NCBI RefSeq assembly: GCF_000430725.1
Contig: NZ_AUMO01000017.1
Location: forward strand, 274,700-338,699
Length of the DNA: 64,000 bases
Direction: 5' to 3'
Source: Azohydromonas australica DSM 1124
Lineage (GTDB): Bacteria; Pseudomonadota; Gammaproteobacteria; Burkholderiales; Burkholderiaceae_C
This document shows, in pieces, positions 31,254 to 41,183 of the stretch. How positions within the stretch are numbered: position 1 is the first letter of the stretch; each line of letters begins with the position of its first letter. The notes under the pieces are model-generated. The model had not been told where the DNA came from and made no database searches. It was given only the letters and a program-made list of their open reading frames with translations. Made by a program: the position numbers and the translations under genes.

Positions 31254-33433
31254 TGGCACCGCTGGAGCTGTGGGCCGCCCCCGAGGCGACCGTCAACCGC
31301 GTCGGCGAGACCTACCTCGACCAGCTGGCGCTCAGCGGCTTCGCGCAGCGCCTGGACGACCTGGACCGGCTGGCCTCGCTGGGCGCGCGCCGCATCCGCT
31401 TCCCGCTGCTGTGGGAGCGCACCGAGCGCGATGACGGCAGCCTGGACTTCGCCTGGGCCGACGCGCGCATGGCGCGGCTGCGCGAGCTGGGGGTCGAGCC
31501 CATCGCCGGGCTGCTGCACCACGGCAGCGGCCCGCGCCACACCAGCCTGCTCGACCCCGAGTTCCCGGCCAAGCTCGCGGCCTACGCGCGCGCGATGGCC
31601 GAGCGCTACCCGTGGGTGCAGGCCTGGACGCCGGTCAACGAGCCCGTCACCACGGCGCGCTTCTCGGGGCTGTACGGCCTGTGGTACCCCCACCGGGCCG
31701 ATGGCCCCAGCTTCGTGCGCGCGCTCATGAACCAGGTGCTGGGCACGGCGGCGGCGATGCGCGCCATCCGCGAGGTGCAGCCCGAGGCACGGCTGGTGCA
31801 GACCGAGGACATCGGCTTCATCCACTCCACGCCCAAGCTGCAGTACCAGGCGCGGCACGACAACGCCCGGCGCTGGCTGGCGCTGGACCTGCTCGCCGGC
31901 CGCCTGGACGAGCAGCACCCGATGCGCGGCTACCTGCTGGACCACGGCGCCACCGAGGCGGAGCTGGCCGCGCTGCTTGACGCCGCCGAGGCCGGCATGC
32001 TCATCGGCATCAACAGCTACATCACCAGCGAGCGCTTCCTGGACCACCGGCTGGAGCGCTACCCGGCGCAGCTGCACGGCGGCAACGGCCGCGACCGCTA
32101 CGTGGACACCGAGGCCGTGCGCGTGCTCGGCGCGCACGTGGGCGGCTTCGAGGCGCGGCTGCGCGAGGTGGCGGCACGCTATCCCGCGCACGAGCTGGCG
32201 ATCACGGAAGTGCACATCGGCTGCAGCCGCGAGGAGCAGCTGCGCTGGCTGCACGAGGCCTGGTCCAGCGCGCAGGCGCTGCGCGGCCACGGCGTGAAGC
32301 TGCGCGCGCTCACGCTGTGGGCCGCCTTCGGCACCTTCGACTGGGACAGCCTGGTCACGTTGCCGCGCGGCCACTACGAGAGCGGTGCCTGGGACGTGCG
32401 CGGCCCGCAACCGCGCGAGACGGCGCTGGCGTCGCTGGCGCGCGAGCTGGCCGCCGGGCGCGAACCCTCGCACCCGGTGCTGCAGGGCCCGGGCTGGTGG
32501 CGGCGCGAGGAGCGCCACGTCTACGTCCCGCACGGCGAGGTGCAGAGCCGGCGCTGCGGCGGGCGCCCGCTGCTGATCACGGGCGCGCGCGGCACGCTCG
32601 GCCAGGCCTTCGCGCGGCTGTGCCGCCAGCGCGGCCTGCCCTACCGGCTGCTGCGCCGCGACGAGCTCGACATCACCCGCGCCGCCGAGGTGCGCGCCCT
32701 GCTGCAAAGCTCCGGGGCCTGGGCCGTGGTCAACGCCGCGGGCTACGTGCGCGTGGACGACGCCGAGTCCGACCCACGCCAGTGGCACGACAACGCGCTG
32801 GGCCCGATCACGCTGGCACGCGAGTGCGAGCGCGCCGGCGCGGCGCTGCTGTCCTTCTCCAGCGACCTGGTCTTCGACGGCCGCCAGCAGCACCCCTACC
32901 GCGAGAGCGACCCGGTGAACCCGCTCAACGCCTACGGGCAGGCCAAGGCACGCGCCGAGCGGGCGCTGCTGCGGCGCGAGCGTGCGCTGGTGGTGCGCAC
33001 CAGCGCCTTCTTCGGACCCTGGGACCGCTACAACTTCCTGCACCTGGGGCTGGAGCGCATCGCGCGCGGCGAGCCGTGGACGGCGCCGCACGACCAGGTG
33101 GTCTCGCCCACCTACGTGCCCGACCTCGTCAACGCCTGCCTGGACCTGCTCATCGACGGCGCCAGCGGGCTGTGGCACGTGGCCAACCGCGGGTCCTTGA
33201 GCTGGTACGACTTCGCATGCCGCGCCGCCGAGGCCGCCGGGCAGCCGCGCCGCCTGGTGCAGGGCGTGCCCACCGGCACGCTGGGCCTGCGTGCCGCGCG
33301 CCCGTCCTACAGCGTGCTGGGCAGCGAGCACGGCGACTTCACCGCGCCGCTGGAGGACGCGCTGCAGCGCTTCCTGGCGGAGGCGCCGCAGCGCCTGCAC
33401 GATCCGCCGCCGGCGGCGGTGTTCGGGCTCTGA
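31253..33433 (+). CDS. Family 1-like glycoside hydrolase fused to RmlD-type dTDP-sugar reductase
   Basis: A 726-residue two-domain protein. Residues 1 to about 410 resemble a GH1 beta-glycosidase fold, with acid/base Glu130 in the NEP motif (TPVNEPVTT) and a candidate nucleophile Glu319 in AITEVHIG. Residues from about 437 to the end are an RmlD/SDR sugar-nucleotide reductase: LLITGARGTLGQAFARLC nucleotide-binding loop, SSDLVFDG, and the catalytic Tyr-Lys pair in NAYGQAKARAERALL. It overlaps glf by TGATG. Making a sugar nucleotide and cutting or transferring a glycoside in one chain suggests a surface glycan pathway using galactofuranose. The fusion is recognised in databases as an architecture, but its function is not established. 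Confidence 0.88.
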   Translation: MAPLELWAAPEATVNRVGETYLDQLALSGFAQRLDDLDRLASLGARRIRFPLLWERTERDDGSLDFAWADARMARLRELGVEPIAGLLHHGSGPRHTSLLDPEFPAKLAAYARAMAERYPWVQAWTPVNEPVTTARFSGLYGLWYPHRADGPSFVRALMNQVLGTAAAMRAIREVQPEARLVQTEDIGFIHSTPKLQYQARHDNARRWLALDLLAGRLDEQHPMRGYLLDHGATEAELAALLDAAEAGMLIGINSYITSERFLDHRLERYPAQLHGGNGRDRYVDTEAVRVLGAHVGGFEARLREVAARYPAHELAITEVHIGCSREEQLRWLHEAWSSAQALRGHGVKLRALTLWAAFGTFDWDSLVTLPRGHYESGAWDVRGPQPRETALASLARELAAGREPSHPVLQGPGWWRREERHVYVPHGEVQSRRCGGRPLLITGARGTLGQAFARLCRQRGLPYRLLRRDELDITRAAEVRALLQSSGAWAVVNAAGYVRVDDAESDPRQWHDNALGPITLARECERAGAALLSFSSDLVFDGRQQHPYRESDPVNPLNAYGQAKARAERALLRRERALVVRTSAFFGPWDRYNFLHLGLERIARGEPWTAPHDQVVSPTYVPDLVNACLDLLIDGASGLWHVANRGSLSWYDFACRAAEAAGQPRRLVQGVPTGTLGLRAARPSYSVLGSEHGDFTAPLEDALQRFLAEAPQRLHDPPPAAVFGL

Positions 33434-33455
33434 TCCCGTTTTCCCGCGGCCTCCC

Positions 33456-33501
33456 AAACAACCCCGTCACAGCCGCGAAAGCGGGTGTGACGGGGTTGTT
33501 T
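33456..33501. terminator. Bidirectional-type terminator hairpin
   Basis: A 16-bp perfect stem, AAACAACCCCGTCACA / TGTGACGGGGTTGTTT (33456-33471 with 33486-33501), is capped by CCGC-GAAA-GCGG with a GNRA tetraloop. The left arm is A-rich and the right arm T-rich at its ends, so it can work in both directions. It ends the glf operon. Confidence 0.75.
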
Positions 33502-33757
33502 CGTTGCGGATCAGACCACTGGAGCGGGGCCGGCAGCGGCGCTATGCCTCAACAAATCCACTGGACAGCGCAACCCCAACCACAGCCCGGCGCCGCAGGC
33601 ATACGTAATGGCGTGTATTGACAACAACACCACACGTCACATCGGTAATTTATCGTTACATTGCGCTGCAACATAAGACCTGGCCTTCGGATGCCGGCCG
33701 CTGCGCCCTGCCTGGCGCGGGCCCGCTTGGCGCCGGGCTGCACGTTGAGAACGTTTC
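33502..33757. other. Promoter-bearing intergenic region before the first chemoreceptor
   Basis: The stretch 33595-33675 is clearly AT-richer than its surroundings. It includes TTGACA (33618-33623), which could be a -35 element, although a good -10 is not found at normal spacing. No sigma-28 flagellar consensus was recognised. No gene is supported before the short leader ORF at 33770. Confidence 0.35.
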
Positions 33758-33769
33758 AGGAGGATGAAC

Positions 33770-33859
33770 ATGCCGCAGACCACGTTGCCTGTCGCCAGCG
33801 GACCGCGCGCGACGCCCGCCCCGTCGCCGGCCCGCCGTGCCGTGGAGCAGCAGCCATGA
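33770..33859 (+). CDS. Possible 29-residue leader peptide coupled to the chemoreceptor gene
   Basis: A short ORF ([20 protein letters not shown] and on to the end) preceded by the best ribosome binding site in the area, AGGAGG at 33758-33763, 6 nt before the ATG. Its stop overlaps the chemoreceptor start by ATGA (33856-33859). The peptide is Pro/Ala/Arg-rich and unlike known proteins. It may raise translation of the receptor by coupling. The receptor also has its own weaker GGAG at 33844, so the ORF could be incidental. Confidence 0.4.
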   Translation: MPQTTLPVASGPRATPAPSPARRAVEQQP

Positions 33860-35697
33860 ACGCGCCCGCACACATGACGGTGGGGCGCCGGCTGCTGGTG
33901 GCTTTCGGCGCCGTGGTGCTGGTGCTGCTGGTCATGGCCAGCGTGTCGCTGTTCAGCGCCCGCAAGCTCGATGCGGCCGAGGAGGCCAACGTGCGCACCC
34001 AGCAGGCGATCAATGCCGCCGGCGACATGCTGGAGGACATGCTGGGCATGCAGGCGGGCGTGCGCGGCTTCCTGCTCAGCGGCGACGACCGCTTCCTCGC
34101 GCCCTGGGACGCCGGCCGCAAGCGCTTCGACGCGCACCTGGCCGAGGCGCTGCGCCTGGTCGAGGGCAACGAGGAACAGACCCAGCGGCTGCAAGGCATG
34201 AAGACGCGCTACGCCGACTTCGTGAGCACGGTGGAGCCGCTGATCGCCCAGCGCCGCGACATCGCCGCGGGCAAGGGCTACATCGCCGACCTCGTGGGCG
34301 AGTTCATGCAGGGCATGGACCAGGCCGCGATGGACGGCTTCCGCGCCTTCTTCGACGAGTTCGACAAGGCCCAGCTCGTGCTGCGCGACGAGAGCGTGGC
34401 CGTGGCGCAGCGCGCCGGCGCGGCCAACACCGTGGTGCTGATCATCGGCCCGCTGCTGGCCATCGGCCTGGCCGTCGCGCTGGGGCTGTGGATCACGCGC
34501 AGCATCACCCGGCAGCTGGGCGGCGAGCCCGCGCAGGCGGCGCAGGTGGCGCGCGACATCGCGCAGGGCGACCTCACCACCGCGCTGGACAACCACCGCG
34601 GCGACGAGGAGAGCCTGATGGCGGCCATGGCCGCCATGCGCGCCCAGCTTGTGCGCACCGTGGGCGAGGTGCGCCGCAACGCCGAGGGCGTGGCCACCGC
34701 CAGCGCGCAGATCGCGCAGGGCAACCAGGACCTGAGCCAGCGCACCGAGCAGCAGGCCTCCTCGCTGCAGGAAACCGCCGCCTCGATGGAAGAGCTCGGC
34801 GGCACCGTGCGCCACAACGCCGACAACGCGCAGCAGGCCAACCAGCTCGCGCAGGGCGCCTCGGACGTGGCCGTGCGCGGCGGCGAAGTGGTGGCCCAGG
34901 TCGTCACGACCATGAAGGGCATCGAGGAGAGCTCGCGCCGGATCGCCGACATCATCAACGTCATCGACGGCATCGCCTTCCAGACCAACATCCTGGCGCT
35001 CAACGCCGCGGTGGAAGCCGCCCGCGCCGGCGAGGCCGGCCGCGGCTTCGCGGTGGTGGCCGGCGAGGTGCGCAACCTGGCGCAGCGCAGCGCCGGGGCC
35101 GCGCGCGAGATCAAGCAGCTCATCACCGACAGCGTGCAGCGCGTGGACCAGGGTTCGGCGCTGGCCGACCAGGCCGGCCACACCATGCAGGAGGTGGTGA
35201 CGGCCATCAAGCGCGTGACCGACCTCGTGGGCGAGATCAGCCACGCCAGCGTCGAGCAGAGCGAGGGCGTGGCGCAAGTGGCTGAAGCCGTGACCGGCAT
35301 GGACCGCGCCACGCAGCAGAACGCCGCGCTGGTGGAGCAAAGCGCCGCCGCTGCGGAGAGCCTGCGCCAGCAGGCGCAGCGCCTGGTGCAGGCGGTGGCG
35401 GTGTTCCGCCTGGGTGCCGGCGAGTCGCTGTCCTTGGGCAGCCCGGCGGCGCTGGCCATGCCGGCCCTGTCGTCCCTGGGCACCTTCGATAGGGAGCCGG
35501 TTTCGGCGCCGGCCCCGCTGCCCACCCCCGCCCCGGCCCCCAGCTGGAACGGCGGCGAGCGCCGCGGCGCGCAGCGCGCACGCAACGTGGTGCGGCCGGA
35601 CTTCCAGCGCTCCAGCGCCCCGCCCCAGCCCGCCACCCCCATCGCGACCACCCGCGGCGAGAGCCAGGACGACGGTGGGGAGTGGACCTCCTTCTGA
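33856..35697 (+). CDS. Methyl-accepting chemotaxis protein with CHASE3-like sensor and CheR-tether tail
   Basis: A 613-residue inner-membrane chemoreceptor: TM1 (about 11-33), a periplasmic CHASE3-like sensor ([15 protein letters not shown]), TM2 (about 191-213), HAMP ([21 protein letters not shown]), then a long helical signalling domain. The conserved tip [30 protein letters not shown] lies near residues 375-404. After the signalling domain comes a Pro/Ala linker of about 60 residues and the C-terminal pentapeptide EWTSF, which matches the aromatic-x-x-aromatic tether that recruits CheR/CheB. The start at 33856 has GGAG 8 nt upstream and overlaps a leader ORF. The ligand is unknown. Confidence 0.93.
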   Translation: MNAPAHMTVGRRLLVAFGAVVLVLLVMASVSLFSARKLDAAEEANVRTQQAINAAGDMLEDMLGMQAGVRGFLLSGDDRFLAPWDAGRKRFDAHLAEALRLVEGNEEQTQRLQGMKTRYADFVSTVEPLIAQRRDIAAGKGYIADLVGEFMQGMDQAAMDGFRAFFDEFDKAQLVLRDESVAVAQRAGAANTVVLIIGPLLAIGLAVALGLWITRSITRQLGGEPAQAAQVARDIAQGDLTTALDNHRGDEESLMAAMAAMRAQLVRTVGEVRRNAEGVATASAQIAQGNQDLSQRTEQQASSLQETAASMEELGGTVRHNADNAQQANQLAQGASDVAVRGGEVVAQVVTTMKGIEESSRRIADIINVIDGIAFQTNILALNAAVEAARAGEAGRGFAVVAGEVRNLAQRSAGAAREIKQLITDSVQRVDQGSALADQAGHTMQEVVTAIKRVTDLVGEISHASVEQSEGVAQVAEAVTGMDRATQQNAALVEQSAAAAESLRQQAQRLVQAVAVFRLGAGESLSLGSPAALAMPALSSLGTFDREPVSAPAPLPTPAPAPSWNGGERRGAQRARNVVRPDFQRSSAPPQPATPIATTRGESQDDGGEWTSF

Positions 35698-35735
35698 GGC
35701 CCCTCCCGCCCGACCAGGCCGGGCCTCCTCCACCG

Positions 35736-35770
35736 AACCCCGTGCGCGCGAGCGCACGGGGTTTTTTCTT
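35736..35770 (+). terminator. Rho-independent terminator after the first chemoreceptor
   Basis: The 12-bp stem AACCCCGTGCGC / GCGCACGGGGTT (35736-35747 with 35752-35763) is followed by a run of T and CTT. Confidence 0.9.
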
Positions 35771-36017
35771 GGGCCGCCACGGGCCACGAGCCTGGTCAGG
35801 CCTGGACGCTTATCACAAGTCAAATCAAGAAGACAACCCCGAAAGTTAAGGATCGCGTAAATATTTGTGCATAGATTGATGCAATGCAGCAATGCACGGC
35901 CTGCTTCGAGGCCACCGGGTTCCTGCCGTCAACCGCACGGCCGGGAACCCGGAGACGGACTCGGCGGCGCCGGCCGTGCCTTGCCACCCCAAAGCCTTAA
36001 CCAATCGGGTACATCCC
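35771..36017. other. Promoter region of the second chemoreceptor with ATGCA repeats
   Basis: An AT-rich stretch (35810-35900). It contains the palindrome TGCAT-AGATTG-ATGCA (35868-35883) and two further direct ATGCA copies at 35884 and 35892, a layout that could bind a dimeric regulator. No flagellar sigma-28 promoter was recognised. The remaining 120 nt to the ATG at 36018 hold no supported gene. Confidence 0.4.
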
Positions 36018-37589
36018 ATGAAACTCGCGAACTTCCGCATCGGGCAGCGTCTGGCCGCCGCGTTCGGTCTGGTCATGCTGATGGCGCTGGCCTCTGCCGG
36101 GCTGGGCATCTACCAGCTCTCGCAGATCCAGGCCAACCTCGACAAGATGGCCGAGGACAGCAACGTCAAGATCGCGCTGAGCCACAAGATGAACAACGCG
36201 ATCCACGAGGTGCTGCGTTCCATGCGCAACCTCATGCTGCTGCAGGACCAGGCGGCAATCGAACAGGAAGGCCAGAAGATCGCGCAGTTCCGCGCCGAGT
36301 ACGACAAGGCGCGTGCGGCGCTGGACCAGCTCCCCGCCGACGAGGCGTTCAAGGCGCACCTGGCGCGCATCGACGAGGCCCGGGGCGGCACCCGCTCGGT
36401 CAACAACAAGGTAGTGCAGCTCGGCCTGGCCGGCCAGCGCGAGGAAGCCGTGGACCTGCTCGTGAAGGAGTCGCAGCCGCTGACGCAGCGCTGGCAGGAC
36501 CTGCTCACGCAAAGCATCCACGCCCAGGAATCGGCCAACGACCTGAGCAATGCCGAGGCGCGCGCGGCCTACGCTTCCGCCCGCAACCTGCTGGTGGGCA
36601 GCACCGCGCTGATGCTGGTGGTGTCGGCGGTGCTGGCCTGGCGCATCACGCGCTCCATCACCGTGCCGCTGCGCAACGCCTGCGAGGTGGCCCTGCGCGT
36701 GGCCGAGGGCGACCTGACCACGGGCGTGCGGCCCGAGGGGCATGACGAGGCCGCGCAGCTGCTGAGCGCGCTGGCCACCATGGAAGAGAAGCTGACCCAC
36801 ACGGTGGCGCACGTGCGCCGCAACGCCGAGGGCGTGGCCACCGCCAGCGCCCAGATCGCGCAAGGCAACCACGACCTGAGCCAGCGCACCGAGGAGCAGG
36901 CCTCCTCGCTGCAGCAGACCGCCGCCTCCATGGAGCAGCTCGGCGGCGCCGTGCGCCACAACACCGACAACGCGCTGCAGGCCAACCAGCTCGCGCAGGG
37001 TGCCTCGGACGTCGCCTCCCGCGGCGGCGAGGTGGTGGCCCAGGTCGTCACGACCATGAAGGGCATCGAGGAGAGCTCGCGCCGGATCGCCGACATCATC
37101 AACGTCATCGACAGCATCGCCTTCCAGACCAACATCCTGGCGCTCAACGCCGCAGTGGAAGCCGCGCGTGCCGGCGAGGCCGGCCGCGGCTTCGCGGTGG
37201 TGGCCAGCGAGGTGCGCAGCCTGGCGCAGCGCAGCGCCGGCGCGGCCAAGGAGATCAAGGACCTGATCACCGACAGCGTGGAGCGCGTGGGCCAGGGCTC
37301 GATGCTGGCCGACCAGGCCGGCGAGACCATGCACGAGGTGGTCACGGCCATCAAGCGCGTGACGGACCTGATGGGCGAGATCAGCGCCGCCAGCAGCGAG
37401 CAGAGCAAGGGCGTGGTGGAGATGGGCCAGGCCGTGGGCCAGATGGACCAGGTCACGCAGCAGAACGCCGCGCTGGTCGAGCAGAGCGCCGCGGCGGCGG
37501 ACAGCCTCAAGAACCAGGCGCAGCGCCTGGTGGACGCGGTGGCGGTGTTCCGCCTGGCGCACGAGCCGCTGGTGCACGCGGCGGCGTGA
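36018..37589 (+). CDS. Methyl-accepting chemotaxis protein with four-helix-bundle-type sensor
   Basis: A 523-residue chemoreceptor: TM1 (about 11-33), an all-helical periplasmic domain of the Tar-like type (residues 34-190, SHKMNNAIHEVLRSMRNLMLLQDQ), TM2 (about 191-210), HAMP (RSITVPLRNACEVALRVAEGDL) and a signalling domain nearly identical to that of the preceding receptor. It lacks the linker and EWTSF tether found there, so it probably depends on neighbours in the array for adaptation. An 81-nt stretch of its signalling domain is identical to the other gene. The start at 36018 follows ACCAATCGGG without a strong ribosome binding site. Confidence 0.93.
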   Translation: MKLANFRIGQRLAAAFGLVMLMALASAGLGIYQLSQIQANLDKMAEDSNVKIALSHKMNNAIHEVLRSMRNLMLLQDQAAIEQEGQKIAQFRAEYDKARAALDQLPADEAFKAHLARIDEARGGTRSVNNKVVQLGLAGQREEAVDLLVKESQPLTQRWQDLLTQSIHAQESANDLSNAEARAAYASARNLLVGSTALMLVVSAVLAWRITRSITVPLRNACEVALRVAEGDLTTGVRPEGHDEAAQLLSALATMEEKLTHTVAHVRRNAEGVATASAQIAQGNHDLSQRTEEQASSLQQTAASMEQLGGAVRHNTDNALQANQLAQGASDVASRGGEVVAQVVTTMKGIEESSRRIADIINVIDSIAFQTNILALNAAVEAARAGEAGRGFAVVASEVRSLAQRSAGAAKEIKDLITDSVERVGQGSMLADQAGETMHEVVTAIKRVTDLMGEISAASSEQSKGVVEMGQAVGQMDQVTQQNAALVEQSAAAADSLKNQAQRLVDAVAVFRLAHEPLVHAAA

Positions 37590-37683
37590 TGAAGGGGTGG
37601 CCCGGCGTCACGCCGGGCCGCGGCGCCGCCTGGGAAATGAACACCCCTTGCAGCCCGTCAGCCCAGACGCTTCGCACGCTGAT

Positions 37684-37833
37684 TCGTCACTCCCGCGCAG
37701 GCCGGAGTCCAGGCGGCCCCCAGGCCGCCGCAAGCAAATCGGGTTGACGCCGGGGCTTGGATCCTGGTTCGCGGCACCCAGGCTTCGCGCTGACGTGGGG
37801 CCGCCTGGGTTCCCGCCTTCGCGGGAATGACGA
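37684..37833. repeat. Fold-back intergenic repeat (REP/MITE-like)
   Basis: About 150 bp with imperfect inverted ends (TCGTCACTCCCGCGCAGGCC... and ...CCCGCCTTCGCGGGAATGACGA) and a perfect inner 12-bp pair, CCAGGCGGCCCC / GGGGCCGCCTGG (37709-37720 and 37797-37808). The terminal TCCCGCCTTCGCGGGAATGAC motif is a common dispersed intergenic repeat in this group of bacteria. It fills most of the 328-nt gap between the chemoreceptor and ccoG; no gene is seen in the gap. Confidence 0.65.
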
Positions 37834-37917
37834 AGCAGTCGGCGGCGCTGATCGGCTGACGGCCAACGTCCGCCAATCTTTCCCGGGGCAACATGGCCCC
37901 GGACTGCGGCGACCTCC

Positions 37918-39339
<1,422 letters not shown>

Positions 39340-39353
39340 GGGAACTGCCTTCG

Positions 39354-39376
39354 GAGATGCGCGCGCAATGTATCTT
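39354..39376. promoter_or_regulatory. NsrR-type operator upstream of ccoG
   Basis: Read leftward, the half-sites are AAGATACA and CGCATCTC with 7 nt between them, 23 bp in total. This fits the NsrR consensus arrangement of AAGATGCA and TGCATCTT half-sites separated by 7 nt. The left half continues ATT as in the consensus. It sits between ccoG and the divergently placed end of nsrR, and is spaced from the ccoG start like the second site at 42929 from its gene. Confidence 0.7.
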
Positions 39377-39472
39377 TGGACGAATGCCGCAGCGCCGCGC
39401 GCGGCGTTGCGGCGGCGCCCTGCGTGACGGTTGCCGCGCCGTGCCGGCGCGGCCGTGGCGAAAGGGCGACGT

Positions 39473-39973
39473 CTAGCCTGCGGTGGCCGCGTGGACCGGA
39501 CGCGGCAGCGGCAGCGCCACCACGCGCGGGGGCTGCGGCGCGCCGGGCATCACGTCGGCCAGGGTGTGGTCGTCCAGGTACTGCATGAAGCTCTGCAGCG
39601 CGCCGGCGATCACGCCGGAGAGCGCGCAGCAGCCGTCGAGCCGGCAGCCCGGATGCGCGGTGCCGTGCCTGGGGCAGGCGCTCGGCGCCGGGGCGTCGAA
39701 GCATTCGACCAGCGCGAAATCGGGCTCCATGGAGCGCACCACGGCGCCCAGGTGGATGTCCTGCGGCGCGCGGGCCAGCCGCATGCCGCCGCCCTTGCCG
39801 CGCACGGTCTCCAGCCAGCCACCCAGCGCCAGGCGGTGCGTGACCTTCATCAGGTGCGCCTCGGAGATGGCGTAGGCGCGAGCCACCTCGGCGATGGTGC
39901 ACAGCCGCTGCGGGTGCTGCGCCACGTGCATGAGCAGCCGCAGCGCGTAGTCGGTCATGGCGGTGAGTCGCAT
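39473..39973 (-). CDS. nsrR: Nitric-oxide-sensing repressor NsrR (Rrf2 family)
   Basis: A 166-residue Rrf2-family regulator. The N-terminal winged helix (MRLTAMTDYALRLLMHVA...VRGKGGGMRLARAP) and Asp8 match NsrR, whose cluster uses that Asp plus three cysteines. Candidate cluster cysteines are Cys91, Cys100 and Cys110, with an extra CC at 115-116. The spacing is wider than the usual C-x4-C-x5-C because of a Pro/Ala insertion. NsrR loses repression when NO attacks the 4Fe-4S cluster. It is the last gene of a five-gene operon; one base separates its ATG from the nnrS stop. Operators at 42929 and 39354 support autoregulation and control of ccoG. Confidence 0.88.
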   Translation of the reverse strand: MRLTAMTDYALRLLMHVAQHPQRLCTIAEVARAYAISEAHLMKVTHRLALGGWLETVRGKGGGMRLARAPQDIHLGAVVRSMEPDFALVECFDAPAPSACPRHGTAHPGCRLDGCCALSGVIAGALQSFMQYLDDHTLADVMPGAPQPPRVVALPLPRPVHAATAG

Positions 39974-39974
39974 G

Positions 39975-41183
39975 TCAGCCTGCCTTTCCGTCCAGGCGCG
40001 GCCGGCTCAGCGCCGGCCAGTAGCGCAGGGCGTAGAGCCCGAAGCCCCCTGCCCACAGCAGCGCGGAGCAGCCCAGCGCGTGCACGTAGCTCGCGGGCCA
40101 CAGCAGCGGCAGGCCCACGCGCAGCACGCCCGCGGCCAGCACCAGCGCGTAGCAGGCGATGTCGAAGCGGTCGGCGCGCAGCGGGCGGCCGGTGTGGCCG
40201 CGCGCGGTGCGGGTCATCATGCCGATGGTCAGGCCGCCGATGGCGCCCACCGTCAGCGCGTGGGTGGCGAAGGTGCTGGGCAGCACTTCCAGCGCCGCGG
40301 CGGCGCGCAGCAGCAGGTGCAGCGGGATCCACAGGTAGGCCGCGTGCAGCACCCACACCAGCGGCGCCCGGCGCGTGCGCCAGGGCTGCCACAGCGCCAG
40401 CCGCGCGCCGTGCAGCAGCGCGGCCACGGCGGCGACCAGCGCCACCACCACGCCCGGCAGCGACAGCGCATCGGCCACCAGCAGCGCCAGCACCGCGCCC
40501 AGCGCGCCCTGCTCGACGCGCGGATGGCGCGTGGCCTGCACGCCCGGCACGCCGTTGTTGGTGAACATCGGGATCACGCGCCCACCCATGACGGCCATCA
40601 TGAACAGCACCACGTCCAGCGCGATCTGGATGCCGGCCCAGCCCGGCAGCAGCCTGAAGCCCAGGCGCTCGGCATGCACCAGCGCCGCGCCCAGCGCCAT
40701 CACCACCAGCAGCCCGGCGAAGAAGTAGTTGCGCTGGTTGTTGCCGCGCCTGAGGGCCTGGAACAGCGCCCAGGCCGCCAGCAGCGGGAAGGCCACGTTG
40801 GCCACCGCCGCGGCCCAGGCCCAGGGCGTGAGCACCAGCACGCGGGCCGCGACCCACAGCGCGGCCAGCGCCATGAGCGCGCCGCCGGTGGGCGTGTCCT
40901 GCCCCGCCCAGTTGCGCCCGGCCGTGAACAGGAAGCCCACCACCACCGCCAGCGTGAAGCCGAACACCATCTCGTGCGCGTGCCACAGCGGCCCGGGCAG
41001 GAGCTGCAGCGACAGCAGCCCCGTGGCCTGCAGCGTCCACAGCACGATGGACAGCGCCGCGAAGCCGCTGGCCAGCAGGTAGAAGGGCCTGAAGCCCAGG
41101 GCCCACAGCGCGGAGCCTTGCGGGCGCGGCGCGGACGCGGGAGCCCCACGCGGCGGCTCCTCCAGTTTCAGAAAGACAGTCAT
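39975..41183 (-). CDS. nnrS: NnrS family heme- and copper-type membrane protein
   Basis: A 402-residue protein with about twelve hydrophobic segments. NnrS features include ALGFRPFYLLASGFAAL near the N-terminus, LWHAHEMVFGF, GGRVIPMFTNN and GGLTIGMMTRTARGHTGR. NnrS proteins help cells resist nitric oxide and protect iron-sulfur enzymes. The start MTVFLKLEE overlaps the stop of the upstream membrane gene by ATGA, and nsrR follows directly, so all are co-transcribed. Confidence 0.94.
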   Translation of the reverse strand: MTVFLKLEEPPRGAPASAPRPQGSALWALGFRPFYLLASGFAALSIVLWTLQATGLLSLQLLPGPLWHAHEMVFGFTLAVVVGFLFTAGRNWAGQDTPTGGALMALAALWVAARVLVLTPWAWAAAVANVAFPLLAAWALFQALRRGNNQRNYFFAGLLVVMALGAALVHAERLGFRLLPGWAGIQIALDVVLFMMAVMGGRVIPMFTNNGVPGVQATRHPRVEQGALGAVLALLVADALSLPGVVVALVAAVAALLHGARLALWQPWRTRRAPLVWVLHAAYLWIPLHLLLRAAAALEVLPSTFATHALTVGAIGGLTIGMMTRTARGHTGRPLRADRFDIACYALVLAAGVLRVGLPLLWPASYVHALGCSALLWAGGFGLYALRYWPALSRPRLDGKAG

